A program made the translations under genes and the position numbers. Source: Comamonas sp. NLF-1-9 (lineage in GTDB: Bacteria; Pseudomonadota; Gammaproteobacteria; Burkholderiales; Burkholderiaceae_C). From it: DNA of 64,000 nt. Positions 23,446 through 32,486 of the stretch are shown one piece after another. Positions within the stretch are counted from its first letter, which is position 1. Each line of letters starts with the position of its first letter. Location of the stretch: positions 1,736,001 through 1,800,000 of the forward strand of contig NZ_CP078069.1 in the NCBI RefSeq assembly GCF_019195435.1, written 5' to 3'. Under the pieces are notes generated by a model that was not told where the DNA came from, did no database searches, and saw nothing but the letters and a program-made list of their open reading frames with translations.

Positions 23446-24865
23446 CCGCGCCAGGCCTGGCTGCGCCGCCATAAGGGACGAATCGGCTGCGGTTTTCATC
23501 GACCTCCAGCGCGCGTCCGACGTAAGGGAAGGCGCGCTGCGGACAGTGGGTGCGCTCACACACCTTGCAGCCCATGCCTATGGGCGTGGGCGCCTCGGGA
23601 TCGCGCAGATTCAGGCCGCTGCCATACGCCAGGCGCGGCGCATGGCGCACGTCGCAGCCCAGGCCAATGGAGAAGGTGCGCGCCGGCGTGCCCCAGCCGC
23701 CGCGATGGCTGGTGACGGTGCGCGCAATCCACAGATAGGCGCGCCCGTCGGGCATGCGCGCAAGCTGCGTGAGGATGCGCCCGGGCTGGGCAAAGGCTTC
23801 GTACACGTTCCACAACGGGCAGGTGCCTCCGGTGCGGCTGAAGTGAAAGTGCGTGGCCGACTGGCGCTTGCTGATGTTGCCCGCCCGGTCCACGCGCACG
23901 AAGAAGAAGGGCACGCCCGATGCGCCCGGGCGCTGCAGGGTAGACAGGCGATGGCACACGGTTTCGAAGCCCACGCCGAATCGCCGGCCCAGCAGGTCGA
24001 TGTCGTAGCGCAACTCTTCGGCTGCGGCGAGAAAGCGCGCGTAGGGCAAGAGCAGCGCCCCGGCGAAATAGTTGGCCAGGCCGATGCGCGCCAGGCGCCG
24101 CGCGTCGCCATCGTCTGGCAGCGGCGGCTCTTCGGTCAGTGCATCGAGCAGCGGCGCGTGCTCGATCAGCGCCAGTTGCGTGGCCAGTTGAAACACCTGC
24201 TGCGCTGCAGCCAGGTCGGGCGCCAGCCGCAGCAGGCGCCGCGCGGGGTCGTAGGCGCGTTTGTCCTCGCCCTCCTGCGCCTGCTCCACCTGCACTCCAT
24301 GGCGCGCCTGCAGCCGCCGCACCAGCCAAGGCGCCAGCAGATCGGTGCCCACGCCCGCCTCGTTTGCCAAGGCTTCGGCGCGCCGGTCCACCTCGTCGAA
24401 GTAGTTGCGATGCTCGAAGAAAAAATCGCGCACCAGCTCGAACGGCATGGCGCGCGCCAGCGGCACGCCGCTGCGGTCGTCCCCCAGGCGCAGCGCCATC
24501 GCCTCCAGCTGCGCCTGTGCCTGCAGCGTGCGCTGGTGCAGGCCCACCAGCGCACGGCCCAGCTCGGGCATCTGCGCGGCCACTTCGCGCAGCTCAGGCA
24601 AGGAGACGGGCGCGGCCGCATCCGTCAGCGCCTCGCGCATCGCGGCGGCCAGGCGCTCTTCTTCGTCTTCGGAAAACTGCTGCACGTCCACGCCCAGGGC
24701 ACGGTGGACCTTGAGCAGCACAGACACCGTCAGCGGGCGCTGGTTCTGCTCCAGCTGGTTCAGGTAACTGGGCGACAGGCCGAGCAACTGCGCCATCGCC
24801 ACCTGGGTGAGACCGCGCTCATCGCGCAGGCGGCGCAGGCGCACACCCATGAAAGTCTTCTTCAT
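23441..24865 (-). CDS. short-chain fatty acyl-CoA regulator (Xre HTH, ScfR/RamB-like)
   Basis: A 474-residue regulator. Residues ~8-62 are an Xre helix-turn-helix ([24 protein letters not shown]). An ImmA/IrrE-like central region (~150-300) follows. The C-terminal domain is Cys-rich, with [19 protein letters not shown]. Relatives such as RamB and ScfR control acetate and propionate metabolism in response to acyl-CoA. It diverges from prpC, and the 159-bp gap holds three repeats of a TTCGCAA..TTTGCAA-like motif, so it very likely controls the methylcitrate genes. Whether it activates or represses is not visible. Confidence 0.85.
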   Translation of the reverse strand: MKKTFMGVRLRRLRDERGLTQVAMAQLLGLSPSYLNQLEQNQRPLTVSVLLKVHRALGVDVQQFSEDEEERLAAAMREALTDAAAPVSLPELREVAAQMPELGRALVGLHQRTLQAQAQLEAMALRLGDDRSGVPLARAMPFELVRDFFFEHRNYFDEVDRRAEALANEAGVGTDLLAPWLVRRLQARHGVQVEQAQEGEDKRAYDPARRLLRLAPDLAAAQQVFQLATQLALIEHAPLLDALTEEPPLPDDGDARRLARIGLANYFAGALLLPYARFLAAAEELRYDIDLLGRRFGVGFETVCHRLSTLQRPGASGVPFFFVRVDRAGNISKRQSATHFHFSRTGGTCPLWNVYEAFAQPGRILTQLARMPDGRAYLWIARTVTSHRGGWGTPARTFSIGLGCDVRHAPRLAYGSGLNLRDPEAPTPIGMGCKVCERTHCPQRAFPYVGRALEVDENRSRFVPYGGAARPGAA

Positions 24866-24889
24866 GGCTGCCTCGCCCGGTCGTGGCGA

Positions 24890-24980
24890 TTCGCAAAATT
24901 TGCAATTTCCAGGTTTTTACTTCGCAAGATTTCGCCTTTTCAGTGCTGGGCAGAGGCGGCCATTTTGCGTAGATTGCGAA
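24890..24980. promoter_or_regulatory. operator region between the Xre/ScfR-type regulator and prpC
   Basis: Three related sites lie in the divergent gap: TTCGCAAAATTTGCAA (24890-24905, an imperfect palindrome), TTCGCAAGATTTCGCC (24921-24936) and TTTTGCGTAGATTGCGAA (24963-24980). Their common core TTCGCAA / TTGCGAA resembles reported RamB-type sites. They are the probable binding sites of the adjacent regulator. Confidence 0.6.
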
Positions 24981-25024
24981 TCAACGCAAGCCTGTCTTTT
25001 CCCGAAACCCCAGCAGAAAGCCGC

Positions 25025-26191
25025 ATGACCATGAGCACCGAAACCCCCGCTCCCACTACCCCAAAGGCCAAGAAGTCCGTCGCCCTCTCGGGGGTGCTGG
25101 CGGGCAACACCGCGCTGTGTACCGTGGGGCGCGCCGGCAACGACTTGCACTACCGCGGCTACGACATCCTGGACATCGCCGAGGTCTGCGAGTTCGAGGA
25201 GATTGCCTACCTGCTGGTGCACGGCAAGCTGCCCACGCACGCCGAGCTCAAGAGCTACAAGGCCAAGCTGCTGGCGCTGCGCGCCCTGCCGGGCAGCGTC
25301 AAGGCGGCGCTGGAGCAACTGCCCGCCGCCAGCCACCCCATGGACGTGATGCGCACCGGCGTCTCCGCCATGGGCTGCGCCCTGCCCGAGAAGGACGACC
25401 ACAACCTGGCCAGCAGCAGAGACATCGCCGACCGGCTGCTGGCATCGCTCGGCTCCATGCTGCTGTACTGGTACCACTACAGCAATTCGGGCCGGCGCAT
25501 CGAGGTGCAAACCGACGACGAGACCATAGGCGGGCACTTCCTGCACCTGCTGCACGGCAAACAAGCTGGTGAGAGCTGGGTGCGCGCGATGCATACCTCG
25601 CTGAACCTCTATGCCGAGCACGAGTTCAACGCCTCCACCTTCACCGCGCGCGTGATCGCCGGCACGGGCAGCGACATGTATTCCAGCATTGCCGGTGCCA
25701 TAGGCGCGCTGCGCGGGCCCAAGCATGGCGGTGCCAACGAGGTGGCCTTCGAAATCCAGAAGCGCTACGACACACCCGACGAGGCCGAGGCCGACATCCG
25801 TCGGCGCGTGCAAGCCAAAGAGGTGGTGATCGGCTTTGGCCACCCGGTCTATACCGTGAGTGACCCGCGCAACACCATCATCAAGGGCGTGGCCCGGCGC
25901 CTGTCCGAGGAGACGGGCAACGCACGGATGTTCGACATCGCAGAGCGCCTGGAAGCCGTGATGTGGGACGTGAAGAAGATGTTCCCCAATCTGGACTGGT
26001 TCAGCGCCGTGAGCTACCACATGATGCAGGTGCCCACCGTCCTGTTCACGCCGCTCTTTGTCATCGCCCGCACCAGCGGCTGGGCCGCGCACGTGATCGA
26101 GCAGCGCCAGGACAACAAGATCATCCGCCCGAGCGCCCACTACGTAGGGCCCGAGGACCAGACCTTCATCCCGATTGCCGAGCGCGCCTGA
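25025..26191 (+). CDS. prpC: 2-methylcitrate synthase
   Basis: A 388-residue citrate-synthase-fold enzyme that condenses propionyl-CoA with oxaloacetate. The N-terminal [20 protein letters not shown] and the [12 protein letters not shown] and [14 protein letters not shown] active-site blocks are those of PrpC rather than GltA. It is first in prpC-prpD-prpB, opposite its likely regulator. A second ATG two codons inside is an alternative start. Confidence 0.93.
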   Translation: MTMSTETPAPTTPKAKKSVALSGVLAGNTALCTVGRAGNDLHYRGYDILDIAEVCEFEEIAYLLVHGKLPTHAELKSYKAKLLALRALPGSVKAALEQLPAASHPMDVMRTGVSAMGCALPEKDDHNLASSRDIADRLLASLGSMLLYWYHYSNSGRRIEVQTDDETIGGHFLHLLHGKQAGESWVRAMHTSLNLYAEHEFNASTFTARVIAGTGSDMYSSIAGAIGALRGPKHGGANEVAFEIQKRYDTPDEAEADIRRRVQAKEVVIGFGHPVYTVSDPRNTIIKGVARRLSEETGNARMFDIAERLEAVMWDVKKMFPNLDWFSAVSYHMMQVPTVLFTPLFVIARTSGWAAHVIEQRQDNKIIRPSAHYVGPEDQTFIPIAERA

Positions 26192-26206
26192 AGACCAACC
26201 CACCAC

Positions 26207-26308
26207 TCCTTCCCCCTATGGGGGAAGGCCGGGATGGGGGCCTTGCGCCACACGAACGTCGTCTGCGCCGCTGGCCCCCACCCCAGCCCTCCCCCAGAGG
26301 GGGAGGGA
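26207..26308. repeat. compound inverted repeat between prpC and prpD
   Basis: Two 36-bp arms (26207-26242 and 26273-26308) are inverted copies with few mismatches, separated by 30 bp. Each arm itself contains a small palindrome (TTCCCCCTATGGGGGAA in the left arm). This C/G-run element is of a type widespread in Burkholderiales intergenic spaces. Transcribed, it would form a strong stem that could protect prpC mRNA or reduce prpD expression. Confidence 0.75.
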
Positions 26309-26349
26309 GTAAAAAGCCGCTGAATTTTCATTCCAACCAAAGCCTTTTC

Positions 26350-27801
26350 ATGTCTTCCCCCATCTCCAACCTCCATCCCGACTACGACCAGGTCATCCAG
26401 GACATCGTCGATTACGCCCTGGGCTACGAAGTCACCTCCGAACTCGCCATCGAAACCGCCCGCCACATCCTCATCGACACCCTGGGCTGCGGCCTGGAGG
26501 CGCTCTCCTACCCGGCCGCGTGCAAGCTGCTCGGCCCGGTGGTCAAGGGCACGGTGGTGCCGCACGGCGCGCGCGTGCCGGGCACGCGGTTTGAGCTCGA
26601 TCCGGTGCAGGCGGCGTTCAACATCGGAGCGCTGATTCGCTGGCTGGACTTCAACGACACCTGGCTGGCGGCCGAATGGGGGCACCCCAGCGACAACCTG
26701 GGCGGCATTCTGGCCGTGGCCGACTGGCTGAGCCGCAGCGCCGTGGCTGCGGGCAAGCCGCCGCTCACCATGAACGAGGTGCTGCACGCCATCGTCAAGG
26801 CGCATGAGATCCAGGGCGTGATCGCGCTGGAAAACTCCTTCAACCAGGTGGGGCTGGACCACGTGCTGCTGGTCAAGGTCGCTTCCACCGCCGTGGCCAG
26901 CCGCCTGCTGGGCCTCACGCGCGACGAAGCGCTGGCCGCGGTATCGCTCGCCTGGGTGGACGGGCATAGCCTGCGCACCTACCGCCACGCGCCCAATACC
27001 GGCAGCCGCAAGAGCTGGGCTGCGGGCGACGCCACCAGCCGCGCGGTGCGCCTGGCACTGATGGCGCAAACCGGCGAGATGGGCTACCCGAGTGCGCTCA
27101 CCGCCAGGACCTGGGGCTTTTACGACGTGCTGTTCAAGGGCCGGCCGTTCAAGTTCCAGCGCCCCTACGGCAGCTACGTGAGCGAGAACGTGTTGTTCAA
27201 GATCAGCTTCCCGGCCGAATTCCACAGCCAGACCGCGGTGGAGGCCGCCGTCACGCTGCACCAGCAGCTCAAGGATGCGGGCAAGCGCGTGGAAGACATC
27301 GAGAAGATCACCATCCGCACGCACGAGGCCTGTATCCGCATCATCGACAAGCAAGGGCCTTTGAACAACCCGGCCGACCGCGATCACTGCATTCAGTACA
27401 TGGTCGCAGTGCCGCTCATCAAGGGTACGCTCACCGCGCTGGACTACGAAGACGCCGCCGCGGCCGACCCGCGCATCGATGCGCTGCGCGCGCGCATCCA
27501 CTGCGTGGAGGACCCGCAATACACCAAGGACTACCACGACCCCGACAAGCGCAGCATCGCCAACGCGCTCAGCGTGCAGTTCAGGGATGGCAGCCGCCTT
27601 CCCGAGGTGGCGGTTCAATATCCCGTAGGCCACCGGCGCCGCCGCGCCGAGGGCATCCCGCTGCTGCAGGCCAAGTTCCGCACCAACCTGGCGCGGCGCT
27701 TTCCGCAAAAGCAGCAGGACGCCATCCTTGCCGCGTCCCTGAACACGCAAACGCTGGCGGCGATGCCGGTGCATGAGTACGTCGATCTGTACGTGATCTG
27801 A
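26350..27801 (+). CDS. prpD: 2-methylcitrate dehydratase
   Basis: A 483-residue MmgE/PrpD-family enzyme that dehydrates 2-methylcitrate to 2-methylaconitate. [20 protein letters not shown], the [13 protein letters not shown] block and [17 protein letters not shown] are typical. It starts after the inverted repeat that separates it from prpC and ends three bases before prpB. The alternative route (acnD-prpF) is not in the window, so this locus uses the PrpD branch. Confidence 0.94.
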   Translation: MSSPISNLHPDYDQVIQDIVDYALGYEVTSELAIETARHILIDTLGCGLEALSYPAACKLLGPVVKGTVVPHGARVPGTRFELDPVQAAFNIGALIRWLDFNDTWLAAEWGHPSDNLGGILAVADWLSRSAVAAGKPPLTMNEVLHAIVKAHEIQGVIALENSFNQVGLDHVLLVKVASTAVASRLLGLTRDEALAAVSLAWVDGHSLRTYRHAPNTGSRKSWAAGDATSRAVRLALMAQTGEMGYPSALTARTWGFYDVLFKGRPFKFQRPYGSYVSENVLFKISFPAEFHSQTAVEAAVTLHQQLKDAGKRVEDIEKITIRTHEACIRIIDKQGPLNNPADRDHCIQYMVAVPLIKGTLTALDYEDAAAADPRIDALRARIHCVEDPQYTKDYHDPDKRSIANALSVQFRDGSRLPEVAVQYPVGHRRRRAEGIPLLQAKFRTNLARRFPQKQQDAILAASLNTQTLAAMPVHEYVDLYVI

Positions 27802-27804
27802 GCG

Positions 27805-28665
27805 ATGAACACCAAGCAGACCCTCAAAACCCTGGCCCAGGCCAGGCGCGGCGCGCTCGTGCCCGGTGCCTTCAATGCACTGTCGGCCAGGGTCATCGAA
27901 GACCTGGGCTTCGAAGCCATCTACGTGACCGGCGCGGGCGTGAGCAACATGCATCTGGCCCTGCCCGACCAGGGCTTCATGGGTTTGCATGAGATTGCCG
28001 AGCACACGGCGCGCATCCGCGATGCGGTAGCGCTGCCCTTGATCGTCGATGCCGACACCGGCTTTGGCAACGCGTTGAACGTGCGCCACACGGTGCGCGT
28101 GCTCGAACGCGCCGGAGCGGACTGCATCCAGCTTGAAGACCAGGTTCATCCCAAGCGCTGCGGCCATTTCAGTGGCAAGGCGGTGATCAGCGCCGAAGAA
28201 GCCGTGGACAAGATCAAGGCCGCCGTCGATGCCCGGCGCGACGGCGATCTGCTCATCATGGCGCGCACCGACGCCGCCGCCACGCTGGGCTTTGAAGCGG
28301 CGCTGGAGCGCGCGCAGCAAATGGCCGAAGCGGGCGCGGACCTCTTGTTCGTCGAGGCCGTCACCCAGGCCGATCAGGTGCGCGCCCTGCCCCGGCGCCT
28401 GGCCACGCCCCAGCTCATCAACATGGTGATCGGCGGCAGGACACCTCTGTTCAACGCCGACGAACTTGCCGCGCTGGGCTTTGGCATCGTGCTCTACGCC
28501 AACGCCGCGCTGCAGGGCGCGGTCATGGGCATGCAAAAAGCCTTGCGCGTGCTGCGCGACGAGCGCGAGCTGCAGGAGGCCAGCGACCTGGTCACGCCCT
28601 TTGCCGAGCGCCAGCGGCTGGTCGGCAAACCCGCGTGGGATGCGCTGGAGCAGCGCTACCGCTGA
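27805..28665 (+). CDS. prpB: methylisocitrate lyase-like enzyme (isocitrate lyase/PEP mutase family)
   Basis: A 286-residue PEP-mutase/isocitrate-lyase superfamily enzyme. VDADTGFGNALNV binds the metal, EDQVHPKRCGH carries the catalytic Cys of the KRCGH motif, and IMARTDA follows. Context after prpC-prpD argues for methylisocitrate lyase, giving pyruvate and succinate. The sequence around TGAGVSNMHLALPDQGFMGL departs from the E. coli PrpB pattern as I recall it, so a related activity such as oxaloacetate or methylmalate lyase cannot be excluded. Confidence 0.8.
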   Translation: MNTKQTLKTLAQARRGALVPGAFNALSARVIEDLGFEAIYVTGAGVSNMHLALPDQGFMGLHEIAEHTARIRDAVALPLIVDADTGFGNALNVRHTVRVLERAGADCIQLEDQVHPKRCGHFSGKAVISAEEAVDKIKAAVDARRDGDLLIMARTDAAATLGFEAALERAQQMAEAGADLLFVEAVTQADQVRALPRRLATPQLINMVIGGRTPLFNADELAALGFGIVLYANAALQGAVMGMQKALRVLRDERELQEASDLVTPFAERQRLVGKPAWDALEQRYR

Positions 28666-28730
28666 AATGCTTCGTTAATGATAGCTGTTAGCGCTTGATG
28701 GGTAAGCGTTTGCGGCATAAAACGTCATCA
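28666..28730 (+). repeat. dispersed ~60-bp hairpin repeat, copy B
   Basis: Starts at the prpB stop codon (TGAAATGCTTCGTTAATG) and continues with ATAGCTG, the hairpin AGCGCTTGATGGGTAAGCG and GCGGCATAAAACGTC. It is the cleanest intergenic copy and fills the space between convergent prpB and tatD. The remaining ~115 bp before tatD shows no gene. Confidence 0.7.
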
Positions 28731-28846
28731 TTATCGAAGGAATTCATCATCGACTCGTCCCACACGCCGGCCGAAGCGGCCTTGCGCACGGGCCGGCGCC
28801 TGCTGGCCGAGGAGCGCCTTGGGCGTGGCCTGAGGCGCTCTTGCCT

Positions 28847-29680
28847 TCAGCTCGCGGCGCCGAGCAGCGGCTGCACGCGCGGCAGCGCGGCCAGCGCGTT
28901 GCGCGTGCAAGCCTGGGCCAGTTGCCCCGGCTCGATGCCGCGCAGGGCGGCGAGTTCGCGCGCAATGCGCGGCAGCTCGGCCGGGCTGTTGCGCCCCTGG
29001 GCGGCGCCGGCGTCGCGCTCGGCCCGGCTGCGGTAGAGCCACTGCGGCGGAATGTCGGGCGCATCGGTCTCCAGCACCAGCGCGTCCAGCGGCAGCTCTG
29101 CGGCCAGGCGGCGCAGATGGCGCGCGCGCTCGAAGGTCAGCGCGCCGCCAAAGCCCAGCTTGAAGCCCATGTCGATGAAGATCTGTGCCTGCTGCGCGCT
29201 GCCGTTGAAGGCGTGCGCAATGCCGCCCGCGACCGGCAATTCGCGCAGCGCCTTGAGCACGCGGTCCACGCTCTTGCGCACATGCAGCAGCACCGGCAGC
29301 GCAAACTCGTGCGCCAGCCGCAGCTGGGCGCGCAGCAGCTGCTCCTGGTGCTCGGCGTCGAGCTCGGGCACGAAGTAGTCCAGACCGATCTCACCGATTG
29401 CGACCAGGTGCGCGTCGTCCGCATGCTTGCGCAGCGCTGCGGCAAGCGCCTCGGCGCCCGCAGCGCCCGCCCCGGGCGTGCACAGCGGGTGTATGCCCAG
29501 CGCATAGCTGTCGCCCCAGCCCTGCGCCAGCGCGCGCACCGCCTCCCAGTTGCCGCGGTCCACCGCCGGAATCACGCAATGCGCCACCCCGGCCGAGCGC
29601 GCCGCCGCGCGCATGGCGTCGCGGTCGGGCGCGAACTCAGGCGCGTCCAGATGGCAGTGGGTGTCGATGAAGACGCTCAC
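28847..29680 (-). CDS. tatD: TatD-family metal-dependent hydrolase (deoxyribonuclease)
   Basis: A 277-residue TIM-barrel hydrolase. FIDTHCHLDAPEF supplies the first metal ligands, GEIGLDYF the bridging Glu, HVRKSVDRVL and IAHAFNGSAQQA the His ligands, and LETDAPDIPP the catalytic Asp. TatD proteins are 3'-5' DNases or RNases; this one could equally be a YcfH/YjjV-type paralogue. The GTG at 29680 is chosen because its GTGA overlaps the stop of the upstream SDR gene. Confidence 0.9.
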   Translation of the reverse strand: MSVFIDTHCHLDAPEFAPDRDAMRAAARSAGVAHCVIPAVDRGNWEAVRALAQGWGDSYALGIHPLCTPGAGAAGAEALAAALRKHADDAHLVAIGEIGLDYFVPELDAEHQEQLLRAQLRLAHEFALPVLLHVRKSVDRVLKALRELPVAGGIAHAFNGSAQQAQIFIDMGFKLGFGGALTFERARHLRRLAAELPLDALVLETDAPDIPPQWLYRSRAERDAGAAQGRNSPAELPRIARELAALRGIEPGQLAQACTRNALAALPRVQPLLGAAS

Positions 29681-30378
29681 ACCCGCCCGAGCACCGGCAG
29701 CAGCGCGCCATGCACCGCGCGTGCCGCGTCGGAGGCGAGAAAGCCGATCACCTCGGCCAGCGCCTCGGGCGCAACCCAGCGCGAGAAATCGGCATCGGGC
29801 ATGGCGCTGCGGTTGGGCGGCGTGTCGATGATCGAGGGCAGCACCGCGTTGACGTTGATGCCCTCGTCGCGCAGCTCCGCCGACATCGACTCCACCAGCC
29901 GCATCAGCGCGCTCTTGGACGCGGCATAGGCACCGACCGCCGCGCCGCCCTTGAGCCCGCCGGCCGCGCCCACGGCGACGATGCTGCCGCGCCCCTGACT
30001 GCGCATCTGCGGCACCACCGCCTCCGCGATGTGGATGAAGCTGCGCGCGTTCAGGTCCATCATGAAGTCCCAGACCTTGGCGGGCGTCTCGTGCACCGGC
30101 TCGCCCATGTGAAAGCCGCCCGCCAGATGGCACAAGACGTCGATGCGCTGCACGCGCGCAAGCGCTGCGGCGACGGCCTCGTGCACCGCCTGGGGCGCGA
30201 GCAGATCGACCGGCACCAGCAGCGCGTCGCTCAGCGCACCGTAGCGCCGCTGCAGCTCTTCCTGATTGCGGTCCAGCAACACCAGGCGCGCACCGCGCTG
30301 CCCGAACCATGCGGCCAGCGCAGCGCCCAGATGGCCTGCGGCGCCGGTGATGCACACCGTGCTTGTGTTCTTGTCCAT
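29677..30378 (-). CDS. SDR-family oxidoreductase
   Basis: A 233-residue Rossmann-fold short-chain dehydrogenase. ITGAAGHLGAALA is the nucleotide-binding Gly-rich motif, LCHLAGG stands where NNAG usually is, and YAASKSAL is the catalytic YxxxK. Acidic LLDRN after beta-2 suggests NAD preference. Substrate unknown. It overlaps tatD by four bases, so the two are coupled, although no shared pathway is known. Confidence 0.88.
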   Translation of the reverse strand: MDKNTSTVCITGAAGHLGAALAAWFGQRGARLVLLDRNQEELQRRYGALSDALLVPVDLLAPQAVHEAVAAALARVQRIDVLCHLAGGFHMGEPVHETPAKVWDFMMDLNARSFIHIAEAVVPQMRSQGRGSIVAVGAAGGLKGGAAVGAYAASKSALMRLVESMSAELRDEGINVNAVLPSIIDTPPNRSAMPDADFSRWVAPEALAEVIGFLASDAARAVHGALLPVLGRV

Positions 30379-30479
30379 GAGAAAACTCCGAATGCGATGC
30401 GGCCATCATAAAAGCGACCGCCGCGGCGCGTTTGTCCGCTACGCTTGCGTTTTCTGGCAACCCAACCCGAGGAAACCCG

Positions 30480-30848
30480 ATGAGCGCCGCGCTGAACACC
30501 ACCGACTACAAGCAACTGACCACCGCCATCACCGGCAACATGCGCAAGCTCAAGGCGGGCGTGCCCGATGTCATCGCCGGCTTCAACGCCATGGGCAAGG
30601 CGGCGCTCGCCCCGGGCGTGCTGGACGCCAAGACCAAGGAGCTGATTGCGCTGGCCATCGGCGTGGCGGCGCGCTGCGACGGCTGCCTGGGTTTTCACAC
30701 CCAGGCGCTGGCCCGCCTGGGCGCGACGCGCGAAGAAGTCAACGAAATGCTGGGCGTGGCGGTCTACATGGGCGGCGGCCCTTCGCTCATGTATGCGGCC
30801 AACGCCGTCGCCGCGTTTGACGAAGCCCTCGGAGCCCAAGCCCAATGA
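30480..30848 (+). CDS. carboxymuconolactone decarboxylase/AhpD-like protein
   Basis: A 122-residue all-helical AhpD-like protein. The redox pair is in ARCDGCLGFHTQA (CxxC followed by His), which implies thiol peroxidase or disulfide reductase chemistry rather than ring cleavage. It starts at 30480 after GGAAACCCG, and its stop overlaps the start of the Bug receptor gene (ATGA), so the two are translationally coupled. The meaning of that coupling is unknown. Confidence 0.85.
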   Translation: MSAALNTTDYKQLTTAITGNMRKLKAGVPDVIAGFNAMGKAALAPGVLDAKTKELIALAIGVAARCDGCLGFHTQALARLGATREEVNEMLGVAVYMGGGPSLMYAANAVAAFDEALGAQAQ

Positions 30849-31831
30849 AGCGCATGCAACGCCGCCAGTTCACCCTGGGCGCCGCCGCGCTGGCCGGCGC
30901 CGCCGCCCTGCCCCATGCCCTGGCCCGGCAAGGCAGCAATTGGCCGAGCAAACCGATACGCCTGCTGGTGGGCTTTCCGGGCGGCTCCACGCCCGACATG
31001 GTGGCGCGCGACATCGCCGAGCCGCTGGCCGCGCTGCTCGGCCAGCCGGTGGTGGTGGAAAACAAGCCCGGCGCCAGCGGCAACATCGCCACCGGCCAGG
31101 TGGCCAAGGCCACGGACGGGCATACGCTGGGCATCGTCATCAACGGCAACCTCACCTCCTCGCCGCTGCTGTACTCCTCGCTGCCCTACGACGCGGCGCG
31201 CGACTTCTGCCTGCTCAGCCTGCTGAGCACCGCGCCACTCATCCTGGTCACGCCCGCAAGCCTGCCCGAAGGCCAGGCCTTCTTCGCCGAAGCCGCGCGC
31301 CAGGGCGACCGCTGGAACTACGGCTCAGTCGGCGCGGGCTCGGTCGCGCACCTGGGCATGGAGCTGCTCAAGCAGCGCGTGAGCGGCCTGGAGCCGGTGC
31401 ACGTGCCCTACAGCGGCAACCCTGCGGTGGTCACCGCATTGATCACCGGCGAGGTGCAGATGGCGCTGGTGCCCCCGGGCCTGGCCATGCCCCAAGTCAA
31501 GGCCGGCAAGCTGCATGCAGTGGGCGTGACCAGCGCGGGGCGCAGCACGCTGGTGCCAGAGCTCGAACCGCTGAGCGCGCTGGGCGTGAAGGACTTCAAC
31601 CTCGAGGTCTGGACCGCGCTGGTCGGCCCGGCCAGCCTGCCGGCCGCCGTGCAGGCGCGCCTGGCCAGCGCGGTCACCGACATCCTGAAGAGTGCGCCGG
31701 TGCGCCAGCAACTGCTGCAGCAGGGCTGGCAGGCGGTGGGCACCTCGCCCGAAGGCCTGGCCCTGCGCGTGCGCCAGGAGAGCGCGCTGCTGGGCGGCAT
31801 CATCAAGGCCCAGGGCATACGGCTGAACTGA
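30845..31831 (+). CDS. Bug-family (TctC-like) extracytoplasmic solute receptor
   Basis: A 328-residue periplasmic binding protein. The N-terminus has a twin-arginine-like signal (RRQFTLGAAALAGAAAL). The mature part has the Bug hallmarks WPSKPIRLLVGFPGGSTPD and VVVENKPGASGNIA. Such proteins bind carboxylates for tripartite tricarboxylate transporters. No tctA/tctB membrane genes are near, so it is one of the orphan Bug receptors that Burkholderiales carry in large numbers. Ligand unknown. Confidence 0.9.
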   Translation: MKRMQRRQFTLGAAALAGAAALPHALARQGSNWPSKPIRLLVGFPGGSTPDMVARDIAEPLAALLGQPVVVENKPGASGNIATGQVAKATDGHTLGIVINGNLTSSPLLYSSLPYDAARDFCLLSLLSTAPLILVTPASLPEGQAFFAEAARQGDRWNYGSVGAGSVAHLGMELLKQRVSGLEPVHVPYSGNPAVVTALITGEVQMALVPPGLAMPQVKAGKLHAVGVTSAGRSTLVPELEPLSALGVKDFNLEVWTALVGPASLPAAVQARLASAVTDILKSAPVRQQLLQQGWQAVGTSPEGLALRVRQESALLGGIIKAQGIRLN

Positions 31832-31843
31832 GGGCGCGGCGTC

Positions 31844-32434
31844 TCAGGCGCGGCCGACCTCGATGCTGTACAGCCCCCAGGGGCAGGCGGCAAAGCGCTC
31901 GGCCAGCGGCTTGTCCTTGAACTCGGCCAGCTGGTCGGCGTCGTACACCGCCCACTGCGGGCCCAGGCCACCGAGCGCCAGCGGCTTGCCGTCCATCTCC
32001 AGCGCCACCAGCATGTTCCACTGGCGCACCTGCTGCAGGCTCACGTTGGCGCGGTAGCCGTCGACCGCGCGCAGGCCCAGTTGCACGCCTTCGGCGTCGC
32101 GCACGCCGGCGACCATCAGCACGTCGCTCAGGCGCGGGCCCAGCAGCGTGTGCTTCTTGCCGTCGTACTCCAGGGTGGTGCGGATCGACTGCGCCGCCAG
32201 CTTGCGCAGCGCCAGCGCGTCGAACGACCACGCGCGCTGAAACTGCACGCCGTGCTTGAACATCATCTGGTCCATCACCGGATCCAGCGGCCCGCGGTTG
32301 GAGCGGGCGATCTCGCCGCTGACCGTGAGCAGCGTGGGGTTGGCCGGCGTCGTGCCCGGCGCCGGTGCGGCCCGGCCGGCCAGCGGCAACAGCGCACCGG
32401 TCGCGGCGGCCGCAAGAAAACCACGTTTTTGCAT
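31844..32434 (-). CDS. molybdopterin-oxidoreductase-fold exported protein without the Mo-ligating Cys
   Basis: A 196-residue exported protein with a signal (residues ~1-23, twin-arginine absent, cut near GRAA) and a domain resembling the oxidoreductase molybdopterin-binding fold (TLLTVSGEI, DGKKHTLLGPRLSDVL, GYRANVSLQQV). The only cysteine is in FAACPWGLY near the C-terminus, so the usual molybdenum ligand is absent and it may be non-catalytic. The ATG at 32434 has AAGGAG upstream. It is convergent with the Bug receptor gene; no partner gene is evident. Confidence 0.72.
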   Translation of the reverse strand: MQKRGFLAAAATGALLPLAGRAAPAPGTTPANPTLLTVSGEIARSNRGPLDPVMDQMMFKHGVQFQRAWSFDALALRKLAAQSIRTTLEYDGKKHTLLGPRLSDVLMVAGVRDAEGVQLGLRAVDGYRANVSLQQVRQWNMLVALEMDGKPLALGGLGPQWAVYDADQLAEFKDKPLAERFAACPWGLYSIEVGRA

Positions 32435-32486
32435 GAGCAACTCCTTTCTTCCAACAGAGCAGACAGCGGGCGCGGCGGCACAAGCC

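Noticed and set aside
23372-25024. A very long open frame extending the prpC gene upstream by about 550 codons
   Set aside because: It runs antisense through the whole regulator gene; PrpC homology begins only at 25025, and the upstream part is a high-GC shadow frame.
26140-28536. 798-codon minus-strand frame opposite prpD and prpB
   Set aside because: Typical antisense shadow in high-GC DNA; prpD and prpB have intact domain motifs on the plus strand.
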